Shown here piece by piece: positions 1-6,307 of a stretch of DNA of 7,855 nucleotides. This DNA comes from Lachnospiraceae bacterium (GTDB taxonomy: Bacteria > Bacillota > Clostridia > Lachnospirales > Lachnospiraceae). The position numbers were made by a program, and so were the translations under genes. The DNA lies in NCBI GenBank assembly GCA_900754855.1, contig CAAEEI010000072.1, positions 1 through 7,855 on the forward strand, written 5' to 3'. The notes under the pieces were generated by a model. The model was not told the origin of the DNA and searched no databases. It saw only the letters and a list, made by a program, of their open reading frames with translations. How positions within the stretch are numbered: the first letter of the stretch is position 1; every line of letters starts with the position of its first letter.

Positions 1-148
1 CGTGTTGACGGATTGTGCATCGACGAACGGCACATGGGTTAATGATACACCGGTGGGGCGCTTGCCCATAGAATTGAAGCAGGGAGATCTTGTACGTTTT
101 GCAGAGAGCTCTTATGAGGTTATTTTGAGAAGACCATTCCCGGAATAG
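1..148 (+). CDS. FHA-domain protein, C-terminal end (partial)
   Basis: Only the last ~48 codons are inside the window; reading starts at base 2 and ends with TAG at 146-148. The translation contains STNGTWVND followed by LKQGDLVRFAESSYEVIL. This fits the last strands of a forkhead-associated (FHA) fold: the S-x-NGT-x-V-N loop, a conserved G-D turn, then a final strand. FHA domains bind phosphothreonine peptides and act as docking modules in Ser/Thr kinase signalling or secretion and pilus assembly. The protein ends 10 residues after the fold, so the FHA domain is C-terminal. The N-terminal part, which would show the full architecture, is outside the window. A rhomboid protease gene follows on the same strand, but a functional link is only inferred. 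Confidence 0.75.
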   Translation, partial: VLTDCASTNGTWVNDTPVGRLPIELKQGDLVRFAESSYEVILRRPFPE

Positions 149-158
149 ACGGAAGATA

Positions 159-186
159 TTGCTTTTTGCCAGAATCTGATTATAAT
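159..186 (+). promoter_or_regulatory. Possible promoter for the rhomboid gene
   Basis: A perfect TATAAT lies at 181-186. It is preceded, with a 16-bp spacer, by TTGCTT at 159-164, which matches the -35 consensus only in TTG. Transcription would start near 193, about 80 bases before the rhomboid start codon. The -10 is good and the -35 poor, so this is tentative; the rhomboid gene could instead be cotranscribed with the FHA gene. Confidence 0.4.
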
Positions 187-210
187 CTTTGTAGAGACAA
201 CAGACAGAAT

Positions 211-235
211 AAATCGGTAAAATCATCCGGTTTTT
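211..235 (+). terminator. Weak terminator-like hairpin upstream of the rhomboid gene
   Basis: AAATCGG (211-217) can pair with CCGGTTT (227-233) as a 7-bp RNA stem with one U-G wobble and a 9-base loop, followed by a T run at 231-235. It could end FHA-gene transcripts. It also lies downstream of the TATAAT box at 181-186, so it could act as a leaky attenuator in the rhomboid leader. The stem is short, and a chance structure is possible. Confidence 0.3.
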
Positions 236-264
236 CTAGACAATGTTGATACAGAGCGGATAAT

Positions 265-270
265 GGAGGT
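265..270 (+). promoter_or_regulatory. Ribosome binding site deciding the rhomboid start
   Basis: GGAGGT at 265-270 sits 4 bases before the ATG at 275. The earlier in-frame ATG at 263 overlaps this site and has no comparable purine box upstream, so 275 is preferred. Confidence 0.7.
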
Positions 271-274
271 TTAC

Positions 275-1339
275 ATGGAGTTTATTGTAGAACTGCAAAG
301 ATTATGTGCGGCAGAAGGTTATAGGAGAGTGCCAGAGGATGAGAAGATCATCTGGATAAAAGAAGAGGATGATGTGGTTAAAGTGATTCATATCGTACCG
401 GAGACTTTGCCGGGACAAAGACCACAGGCGGTGGAAGAACAGGAAAAGGAAATACAGGAGAGGGAAAAAAAGCTGATGCTTCGTTTTGGTAAAAAGACGG
501 AGAGACTGACGCTGATGTTGTTTCACGGTACGCCGGGAGAAAATCGGGTAAAAGAGATCCTGCCCTATCCGGCGATCTGGTGTCTGGATAAACAAAATGG
601 CCGTCTTCTGCTTTATGAGCGGCAGCGTATGGAGTTTTATGGATGGAGGAACAGGCTGGAAGTTTTTCTGGAACAATATAAGACGGAGGAAAAGAGGAAT
701 AACCGCAGAGAACTGGGGAGCATATTACAGCCGGTTACGGTAGGAATTATCCTGAGTAATTTTCTGGTATTTTTCCTTCTGCACATGTGGGGTGATGTTT
801 CGGATGGCGTTTTTATGGCGGAACACGGAGCGATGACCTGGGAAGGAATCGTGGAGCAGAGGGAATATTATCGCTTATTTACCTCAACATTTTTACATTT
901 TGGTATGGATCATCTGGTACAGAATATGTTGATATTATGGTTGACTGGTGCCCGGATGGAACGGATCATGGGAGGCTGGAGATATTTATTGCTGTATTGT
1001 GGTTCAGGAGTAACCGCATCCCTGTGTTCGCTGGCCTTCACTTTACAGGGAGAACCGTTTACGGTTTCTGCAGGAGCTTCCGGGGCAGTTTTTGGGGTAA
1101 TGGGAGGACTTTTGTATTTTATTTTAAGAGATTTTCTTCGAAAAGAAAGAGGAAGGATTCAGGAGATTGGTTTAAATGGAATTGTATTTATGATTATAGC
1201 GGCATTATCCTATGGATTTACAACAGGAGGTGTGGATAATGCGGCACATCTGGGCGGTGTATTTGCCGGATTTTTTCTGGCAGGGTTCAGTACACTCATC
1301 CGGCAACGGCCGGGTATTCGCCACAGGAACCACCGATAG
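275..1339 (+). CDS. Rhomboid family intramembrane serine protease
   Basis: Predicted membrane protease of 354 residues that would cleave transmembrane substrates inside the bilayer. Numbered from the ATG at 275, the rhomboid signatures are all present: YYRLFTSTFLH before TM2, H213-x3-N217 in DHLVQNM, the catalytic serine S269 in GASGAVFG, and the catalytic histidine H325 in NAAHLGG. Hydrophobic segments start near residue 156 and run to ~340. The first ~145 residues are soluble and charged, with a Glu/Lys-rich stretch at about 50-75 that may be helical or a coiled coil. This resembles the layout of Bacillus GluP/YqgP, which also has a cytosolic N-terminal domain, but no C-terminal TPR region follows here. 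An in-frame ATG at 263 would add four residues. The upstream FHA gene is on the same strand. The gene converges on the phosphofructokinase gene across a shared terminator. Family assignment is secure; the substrate is unknown. Confidence 0.92.
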   Translation: MEFIVELQRLCAAEGYRRVPEDEKIIWIKEEDDVVKVIHIVPETLPGQRPQAVEEQEKEIQEREKKLMLRFGKKTERLTLMLFHGTPGENRVKEILPYPAIWCLDKQNGRLLLYERQRMEFYGWRNRLEVFLEQYKTEEKRNNRRELGSILQPVTVGIILSNFLVFFLLHMWGDVSDGVFMAEHGAMTWEGIVEQREYYRLFTSTFLHFGMDHLVQNMLILWLTGARMERIMGGWRYLLLYCGSGVTASLCSLAFTLQGEPFTVSAGASGAVFGVMGGLLYFILRDFLRKERGRIQEIGLNGIVFMIIAALSYGFTTGGVDNAAHLGGVFAGFFLAGFSTLIRQRPGIRHRNHR

Positions 1340-1346
1340 AAAAAAT

Positions 1347-1416
1347 AAAACAGCCGCAGGGAGAACAAAGTCGGACGAATCAGGATCGATCCAACGTTGT
1401 CCCTGCGGCTGTTTTT
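1347..1416. terminator. Bidirectional intrinsic terminator between convergent genes
   Basis: AAAACAGCCGCAGGGA (1347-1362) is a perfect 16-bp inverted repeat of TCCCTGCGGCTGTTTT (1400-1415). The + strand transcript runs into a T tract at 1412-1416. The - strand transcript runs into the T tract complementary to the A-rich stretch 1341-1350. It therefore ends both the rhomboid gene (stop at 1339) and the phosphofructokinase operon (stop at 1451). The 37-base loop is unusually long and includes the palindrome GGATCGATCC (1383-1392). Confidence 0.9.
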
Positions 1417-1450
1417 ACAGGATACAAAAAATAGTAATTTAAATCAAAAA

Positions 1451-2524
1451 TCAGTCCCCAAAAGAAATGCCGAGATTTTTAGCCTGTTTGACGATCTGAT
1501 CGTCAGGAGAAACATATTTCAGTTTTCCGGCAATGTCCTTCAGAGGGACAGCGGACACTTCGTATCCTTTCATGATTAGCATTTTACCGTAGTCTTCATT
1601 TTTGATGAGTTCTGCGGCGGCCACACCAAGACGGCTGGAGATAACGCGATCAAAAGGAACAGGACTTCCGCCCCGTTGTGTATGTCCGGGGATCGTGACG
1701 CGCACTTCCTGACCGGTAGCTGCTTCAATCTGGGAGGCCAGTTCGTAGCCGACAGTAGAATGCTGCCGTTTGGCCAGCTTTTCTTTGTATTGCTTTTTGG
1801 AGAGTTTGGCATCTTCTTTGGAAATCGCGCCTTCTGCCACCGCAAGGATCGTGAAATCTTTTCCCTGTTCGGAACGTCGTTTGATTGCTTCGATAACATG
1901 GTTTAGATTATATGGAATCTCCGGAATGAGAATAATATCCGCTCCGCCGGCGATGCCCGCATGTAAAGTCACCCATCCTACTTTATGGCCCATCAGTTCC
2001 ACGATGAAAACACGGTCATGGGAAGCGGCGGTGGTGTGAATGCAGTCAATCGTATTGGTGGCAATATCCACAGCGCTTTGAAAACCGAAAGTCATATCCG
2101 TACCCCAGAGGTCGTTGTCAATGGTTTTTGGCAGGGAAACAATGTTCAAACCCTCTTCACTCAGAAGATTGGCCGTTTTCTGGCTGCCGTTTCCACCCAG
2201 AACAACGAGACAGTCCAGGTCAAGATATTTGTAGGTGGCTTTCATGGCTTCTACTTTATCAAGTCCGTTTTTGTCCGGGACCCGCATTAATTTAAATGGC
2301 TGACGGGATGTTCCAAGGATAGTTCCGCCCCGGGTGAGGATACCGGAGAAATCCCGGGAAGTCAGACGTGTATAATTACCATAGATTAATCCCTTATAAC
2401 CGTCTTCGAAGCCGTAGATTTCCACATTTCCCATGAGACGCTGCAGCCCTTTGACGACACCACGCATAGTTGCATTTAAACTCTGGCAGTCTCCGCCGCT
2501 TGTCAACATTCCGATTCTTTTCAT
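1451..2524 (-). CDS. pfkA: 6-phosphofructokinase (donor specificity uncertain)
   Basis: Phosphorylates fructose 6-phosphate to fructose 1,6-bisphosphate, the committed step of glycolysis, in the cytosol. The 357 residues carry the PFK signatures: an N-terminal GGDCQSLNA loop (10-18), GTSR (71-74), GGNGS (110-114), PKTIDND (132-138) with the catalytic base D136, MGH (178-180) and PGHTQRGGSP (279-288) for sugar-phosphate binding. It is longer than the classical ~320-residue bacterial PfkA. The two positions that separate phosphoryl donors are mixed: G113 (E. coli G104, ATP-type) and K133 (E. coli G124, where pyrophosphate enzymes have Lys). H180 replaces the usual Arg of the MGR motif. ATP is the more likely donor because Gly is kept at the first site, but pyrophosphate use cannot be excluded. 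GAAAGGA upstream of the ATG is a plausible ribosome binding site. It lies 56 bp after recR with no visible promoter or terminator between, so it is probably the last gene of the dnaX operon. Confidence 0.93.
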   Translation of the reverse strand: MKRIGMLTSGGDCQSLNATMRGVVKGLQRLMGNVEIYGFEDGYKGLIYGNYTRLTSRDFSGILTRGGTILGTSRQPFKLMRVPDKNGLDKVEAMKATYKYLDLDCLVVLGGNGSQKTANLLSEEGLNIVSLPKTIDNDLWGTDMTFGFQSAVDIATNTIDCIHTTAASHDRVFIVELMGHKVGWVTLHAGIAGGADIILIPEIPYNLNHVIEAIKRRSEQGKDFTILAVAEGAISKEDAKLSKKQYKEKLAKRQHSTVGYELASQIEAATGQEVRVTIPGHTQRGGSPVPFDRVISSRLGVAAAELIKNEDYGKMLIMKGYEVSAVPLKDIAGKLKYVSPDDQIVKQAKNLGISFGD

Positions 2525-2580
2525 CCTATCATATCCTTTCGTTTGGTTGTAATGCGCTTTATCGGTTTTCCCGGCCCGAC

Positions 2581-3180
2581 CTATAATTCTATACGGCCAT
2601 CGAGAGCACGGGATAAAGTAACTTCATCAATATATTCCAGTTCTCCTCCGATGGGAACACCGCTGGCGATTCGGGTAATCTTAATCCCACGGGGTTTTAC
2701 TTTTTTTGTGATATACATGGCGGTAGCCTCTCCGTCCAGACTGGAATTCGTTGCGAGAATCAGTTCCTTCACCGGGAACTGATCCAGACGGCTTTCCAGT
2801 TCTTTGAAACGAATATCTTCCGGGCCTTTTCCCAGACTGGGAACCAGCGTGCCCTGCAGTACATGGTATACGCCATTATATTGTCCGGTTTTTTCATAGG
2901 CTGCCAGATCTTTGGTATGTTCAACGACCATGATGGTACTGTGATCCCGTTTGTCACTGGCACAGATGGGACAGACTTCACTGTCGGTGAGGGTACAGCA
3001 ATATTTACAATACCGGATATTTTTTCTTGCGGTGACCAGAACCTCCGCAAAATGTTCGACATGCTCCTCGGGCATGTTGATGATGTGAAAAGCAAGACGC
3101 TGCGCTGACTTGGTACCGATACCAGGCAGGCGGCGAAGCTCTTCGATCAGGTTGGTAACCTGCGTACTGTAGTAATCCAT
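2581..3180 (-). CDS. recR: Recombination mediator protein RecR
   Basis: DNA repair protein that works with RecO (and RecF) to load RecA on SSB-coated single-stranded DNA at gaps. The 199 residues match the usual family length and domain order: a helix-hairpin-helix with LPGIGTKSAQRLAFH (18-32), a four-cysteine zinc finger (C58, C61, C70, C73), a Toprim domain beginning IMVVEHTKDLAAYEKTG (83-99) with E87, then the Walker-B-like C-terminal segment SGVPIGGELEYIDEVTL (173-189). Its ATG shares one base with the stop codon of ybaB (TGATG), so the two are probably translationally coupled. The ybaB-recR pairing is conserved across many bacteria. No odd features. Confidence 0.97.
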   Translation of the reverse strand: MDYYSTQVTNLIEELRRLPGIGTKSAQRLAFHIINMPEEHVEHFAEVLVTARKNIRYCKYCCTLTDSEVCPICASDKRDHSTIMVVEHTKDLAAYEKTGQYNGVYHVLQGTLVPSLGKGPEDIRFKELESRLDQFPVKELILATNSSLDGEATAMYITKKVKPRGIKITRIASGVPIGGELEYIDEVTLSRALDGRIEL

Positions 3181-3524
3181 CAGAAGCCAAAGCCTCCGCC
3201 GAGACCACCGGTAAATTTAGCCATCTGGTTCTGGGAATCGGTTTCCATTTCCCGAAGGGCTTCGTTGGTTGCAGCCATGATCAGATCTTCCAGCATTTCA
3301 ATGTCGTCAGGATCTACGACTTCCTCTGCAATTTTTACCGCAGTGATTTCGCGTTTTCCGGAAACGGTAACAGAGACAACTCCGCCGCCGGCAGAAGCTT
3401 CGTAGGTTTTTTCTTCCAGAGCTTTTGTGGTTTCTGCCATCTGTTTTTGCATTTTCTGCGCCTGTTTCATTAAATTATTCATGTTTCCCGGCATACCGCC
3501 AGGGAATCCACCTCTTTTTGCCAT
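3180..3524 (-). CDS. ybaB: YbaB/EbfC family nucleoid-associated DNA-binding protein
   Basis: Small dimeric DNA-binding protein that coats and compacts the chromosome. The family is known from E. coli YbaB and Borrelia EbfC. The 114 residues show a Met/Gly-rich N-terminus (MAKRGGFPGGMPGN), a long Gln/Lys/Met helix (MNNLMKQAQKMQKQMAET), the strand region VVSVTVSGKREITAVKI, the DPDDIEMLEDLI segment and a Gly/Phe-rich tail (FTGGLGGGFGF). All are typical of the family. GGAGGT (3539-3534) lies 9 bases before the ATG. It sits 47 bp after dnaX and overlaps recR by one base, the classic dnaX-ybaB-recR arrangement, which supports a role tied to replication and repair. Confidence 0.95.
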   Translation of the reverse strand: MAKRGGFPGGMPGNMNNLMKQAQKMQKQMAETTKALEEKTYEASAGGGVVSVTVSGKREITAVKIAEEVVDPDDIEMLEDLIMAATNEALREMETDSQNQMAKFTGGLGGGFGF

Positions 3525-3571
3525 AATAGTATAACCTCCATAAATGTTTTACATTCCTGACCGCTACAGGA

Positions 3572-5200
3572 TTATTCAAAAGTCACGGGCAGATGTATTT
3601 TGCTTAAATCGATATAGTTCGATGGTGTGTTGGCTGCCGGAATGTGGGCAGCGCATTCAAATTTGACTTTTTTACCGGTTTGTTCAGCAACAAGTTGGGA
3701 TAATAAATCGAGATTATGCTGATGATCTCGTTCAAAATAGTTTTTTCCCATGTCATTGGGAGGAAAAATCAACTTGATGACAGAACTATCTTCGGAGACA
3801 GCGATACGGGCAGCCTGAAGGAACTTCTGCATAGGCATGGCCGTCTGTCCTACGATGGATGTCCAGTTGGCAGCGATTTTTTTCAGATCCTCTGCTTCCG
3901 CTGGTGAAAACCGGCTTTCCAGCGTTTGTAAAAGATCTTCTGAAGATGCCTTCTGCTCACCGGAGGAAGACGGATCAGTGAGGGAAGCTCCCGCAGGGCG
4001 TTCTCCTGATGACCCGGATGTTCCGGGAACAACCTGAATAGGAATCCCTTCGGCGACTTTTGCTTCCAGCATGTGCAGACGTTCCAGCAGGCTGTCTGCG
4101 TCCGTTTCCATCTGCGGCGTGCATAAACGAATGAAACCGACTTCCAGAAGAACTCTTTTTTGCGTAGCCGTTCTTAACTGCCCGGACAGTTCAGACAACA
4201 CACGGATGAAACGAAGCAAAGCGCCGGTACTGACCAGATCGGCCTCTTCTTTTAATGAAGAAATTGCTTCGGCGGATAAATCAAGACTGTCTTCCGTGCC
4301 TGGCTGATCTTTTAAAATCAACAGGTTACGCAGATACCATAAAAAGTCAGATAAAAATTGAGAAAGTTCCCGGCCCTCGGCGATCATCTGATCCACCAGA
4401 TGAAGGACGCCCGTGGTATCATGAGAAAGAATATGACGTAGAAGCTGGCTGAAAACCGTGGTGTCAACGGTGCCCAGTACCTCAAGAACATTCTCATAAG
4501 TCAGTTTCTGATTCAGGTAAAAAGCGATGCACTGATCCAGCAGGCTCAGTGCGTCACGCATGGAGCCGTCGGCGCTTCGGGCAATGTAACGAAGCGCTTT
4601 TTCTTCAGCGTCAATTCCCTCTTTCTCCATCAGATGAACCAGATAGCTGGTGATGGTATCCATGGAAATCCGTTTAAAATCATATTTCTGACAACGGGAA
4701 AGAATAGTGACCGGAATTTTATGTTTTTCGGTAGTGGCAAGGATAAAGATCACATAGGAAGGCGGCTCTTCCAGAGTTTTTAAAAGCGCGTTAAAAGCGC
4801 CGGAAGAGAGCATATGCACCTCGTCTATGATATATACTTTATATTTACCTTCAACGGGAGAATACTGCACCTGTTCCCGGATTTCCCGGATATGGTCTAC
4901 GCCATTATTGGATGCAGCGTCGATCTCCAGTACATCCAGAGAACTCTGGTTATTAATGGACTGGCAGGATGGACAGGCATTACATGGGTTTCCGTTGACA
5001 GGGTGCTGACAGTTCACTGCCTTGGCAAACAACTTGGCAATAGATGTTTTACCGGTTCCCCTTGTTCCACAGAAAAGATAGGCATGGCCGATTCGATTAT
5101 ACAGAATCTGATTACGCAATGTCTGCACGATAGCGTCCTGTCCCTGAACTTCATCAAAATCTTTGGGACGCCATTTCCGATATAGAGCCATATAAGCCAT
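3572..5200 (-). CDS. dnaX: DNA polymerase III subunit gamma/tau (clamp loader ATPase)
   Basis: ATPase subunit of the clamp loader, which opens and loads the beta sliding clamp and connects polymerase to the replisome. The 542 residues start with the typical MAYMALYRKWRPKDFDEVQGQ. Visible motifs are Walker A GTRGTGKTS (45-53), four zinc-binding cysteines (C64, C73, C76, C79), Walker B IIDEVHML (124-131), the SRC arginine-finger motif (168-170) and sensor 2 GSMRDALSLLDQ (212-223). Domain III extends to ~360. A Ser/Gly/Pro-rich linker (about 391-421) leads to a C-terminal domain that ends at 542. The length fits a full tau-type protein of Gram-positive bacteria. The ATG at 5200 is preceded by GGAGGG at 5217-5212; a second in-frame ATG three codons later is too far from it. 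Probable first gene of the dnaX-ybaB-recR-pfk operon, with its own promoter. Confidence 0.97.
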   Translation of the reverse strand: MAYMALYRKWRPKDFDEVQGQDAIVQTLRNQILYNRIGHAYLFCGTRGTGKTSIAKLFAKAVNCQHPVNGNPCNACPSCQSINNQSSLDVLEIDAASNNGVDHIREIREQVQYSPVEGKYKVYIIDEVHMLSSGAFNALLKTLEEPPSYVIFILATTEKHKIPVTILSRCQKYDFKRISMDTITSYLVHLMEKEGIDAEEKALRYIARSADGSMRDALSLLDQCIAFYLNQKLTYENVLEVLGTVDTTVFSQLLRHILSHDTTGVLHLVDQMIAEGRELSQFLSDFLWYLRNLLILKDQPGTEDSLDLSAEAISSLKEEADLVSTGALLRFIRVLSELSGQLRTATQKRVLLEVGFIRLCTPQMETDADSLLERLHMLEAKVAEGIPIQVVPGTSGSSGERPAGASLTDPSSSGEQKASSEDLLQTLESRFSPAEAEDLKKIAANWTSIVGQTAMPMQKFLQAARIAVSEDSSVIKLIFPPNDMGKNYFERDHQHNLDLLSQLVAEQTGKKVKFECAAHIPAANTPSNYIDLSKIHLPVTFE

Positions 5201-5236
5201 GAATTCACTCTCCCTCCATAGTATTTATACTCGAAC

Positions 5237-5265
5237 ATTCTAGCACATTTATGGAAGAAACACAA
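5237..5265 (-). promoter_or_regulatory. Promoter of the dnaX operon
   Basis: On the - strand TTGTGT (5265-5260) and TAGAAT (5242-5237) are separated by exactly 17 bases. The -10 is preceded by TGC, making an extended -10. Transcription would start near 5230, about 30 bases before the dnaX ATG. It begins only 4 bp past the stop of the CotS-like gene, so dnaX can be expressed independently of the genes upstream. Confidence 0.55.
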
Positions 5266-5268
5266 TTT

Positions 5269-6255
5269 TCATTTCAGTAAATCCTGAGAGAAAAACGAAA
5301 GAAACGCCTGCCTTTCTGCATCCTGTTGAGGAATTCGTTCCAGCTTTTCCACCATTTTTGGTGAAATCCAGCTTTTTCGGTGATTATAGTATTGATTGGA
5401 CAGTTTCCAGAACTTTTCGGGATATAAAAATAGAAGATAAATAAAACGGAGATCAGAAATGTCCACAGAAAGATATTCCTGATAACCGGAGAGACCAACC
5501 TCAAACAGATGATAATCATAATGATTTTTTTCCATGGTTTTACGCATGAACAGATAAAAATCCATGAGATAGGGCTGATAACAAAGGGATTCAAAACCGA
5601 TCGTGGCCACGGAACTATCAGGGAGCATCAGGATGTTATGCTGGTGATAGGCGCCGTGGCATACGCCGCAGACAGGCTCCCGCCCGGAGATTTTCATCGA
5701 TTGTAATGCTTCAAGGGCATGCACCGCCTCCGCATAGTAGGAAGAGAAGCACTCGGTATACAAAAGCTCAAACTCCTTCTTTTTGGTTACCTTGCTGATG
5801 TATTTTCTGATGGTACGAAGTTCCTGATTGCGGCGGATGAAAAGATGTTCAATCGATTCGGTAAAAGGATGTTCAAAGGGAGTTTCTGAGACGGACGCAG
5901 AAATTTTATGCATACGGGCAAGATTTTTGCAGGCGGCATAAATGTCCTGCGGGTCATTCAGATTACATTCTCTGCCATGAAAATAGTGTTTAAGAATAAA
6001 TGGCGTATGGTAACGGTCATAAACAACCAGACTTTGTTCTTTAGAAAGAAAGTATTGATCCGTAGAAGAAAACCCTGCCTGGGCGAGTCGGTTTTTCCAT
6101 TCAAATTCCATGGCCAGCTTACGGAGAGAGTTGTGATACTCTTTTAAAAGAGCCAGCCCCTGATCCGTTTCACACTGGAAAGTCCCCCGGCTGCGAAAAG
6201 TGGAAATGATGTTAACGTCATATTGTTCTAATAATTCTCGATATTTGTCATGCAC
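5269..6255 (-). CDS. CotS-like spore-coat family protein, probable pseudokinase
   Basis: Kinase-fold protein of the CotS/YsxE/YtaA group, related to aminoglycoside/choline phosphotransferases and associated with the spore coat. Numbered from the GTG at 6255 (328 residues), family features are the opening RELLEQYDV, the strand ending LALLKEY (candidate nucleotide-binding Lys), FHGREC before a helix with NLARMHK, the catalytic-loop equivalent CHGAYHQHNIL and the segment MDFYLFMRKTMEKNHYD. The catalytic Asp of HGD is Ala (HGA, ~200-202) and the metal-binding Asp of the DFD/DFG position is replaced (GFE, ~220-222), so activity is doubtful. GTG is chosen because GGAGGG lies 6 bases upstream and the family normally begins at this point. 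An in-frame ATG at 6294 would add 13 residues (MLPETCFLFGGIV) unlike the family and has only a weak AGGA. It lies between cca and dnaX with no terminator on either side. Substrate or partner is unknown. Confidence 0.82.
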   Translation of the reverse strand: MHDKYRELLEQYDVNIISTFRSRGTFQCETDQGLALLKEYHNSLRKLAMEFEWKNRLAQAGFSSTDQYFLSKEQSLVVYDRYHTPFILKHYFHGRECNLNDPQDIYAACKNLARMHKISASVSETPFEHPFTESIEHLFIRRNQELRTIRKYISKVTKKKEFELLYTECFSSYYAEAVHALEALQSMKISGREPVCGVCHGAYHQHNILMLPDSSVATIGFESLCYQPYLMDFYLFMRKTMEKNHYDYHLFEVGLSGYQEYLSVDISDLRFIYLLFLYPEKFWKLSNQYYNHRKSWISPKMVEKLERIPQQDAERQAFLSFFSQDLLK

Positions 6256-6261
6256 AACAAT

Positions 6262-6267
6262 CCCTCC
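6262..6267 (-). promoter_or_regulatory. Ribosome binding site deciding the CotS-like start
   Basis: GGAGGG (6267-6262 on the - strand) is followed by a 6-base spacer and GTG at 6255-6253. This is far stronger than the AGGA before the alternative ATG at 6294. Confidence 0.65.
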
Positions 6268-6298
6268 AAACAAAAAACAGGTTTCCGGTAACATGGTC

Positions 6299-6307
6299 TA
6301 TCCTATG
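6299..6307 (-). promoter_or_regulatory. Sigma-K-like -10 box upstream of the CotS-like gene
   Basis: CATAGGATA on the - strand matches the mother-cell sigma-K -10 consensus CATAnnnTA. Transcription would start near 6292, just past the alternative ATG and about 37 bases before the GTG start. No clear AC -35 element is seen 16-17 bases upstream, so only half of the promoter is supported. Confidence 0.3.

Noticed and set aside
3543..3571. Two small 5-bp hairpins in the dnaX-ybaB gap
   Set aside because: Stems are too short and have no T tract; not a credible terminator.
4151..4161. A6G run in dnaX (- strand AAAAAAG), resembling the E. coli programmed frameshift heptamer
   Set aside because: The reading frame is CAA AAA AGA, so the heptamer is not in the X XXY YYZ phase, and it lies before the linker. 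A similar run near 3666-3672 is also out of phase and too close to the C-terminus.
4780..4800. Direct repeat TTAAAAGCGC twice in dnaX
   Set aside because: Explained by the codons of the conserved GAFNALLKTL segment; no sign of a regulatory or mobile repeat.
4814..5185. + strand open frame of 123 codons opposite dnaX
   Set aside because: Antisense to the conserved ATPase domain of dnaX, with no family resemblance.
5227..5241. Possible LexA/DinR box (GTTCGA on the - strand) in the dnaX promoter
   Set aside because: Only one half-site is present; no CGAAC at the required 4-base spacing.
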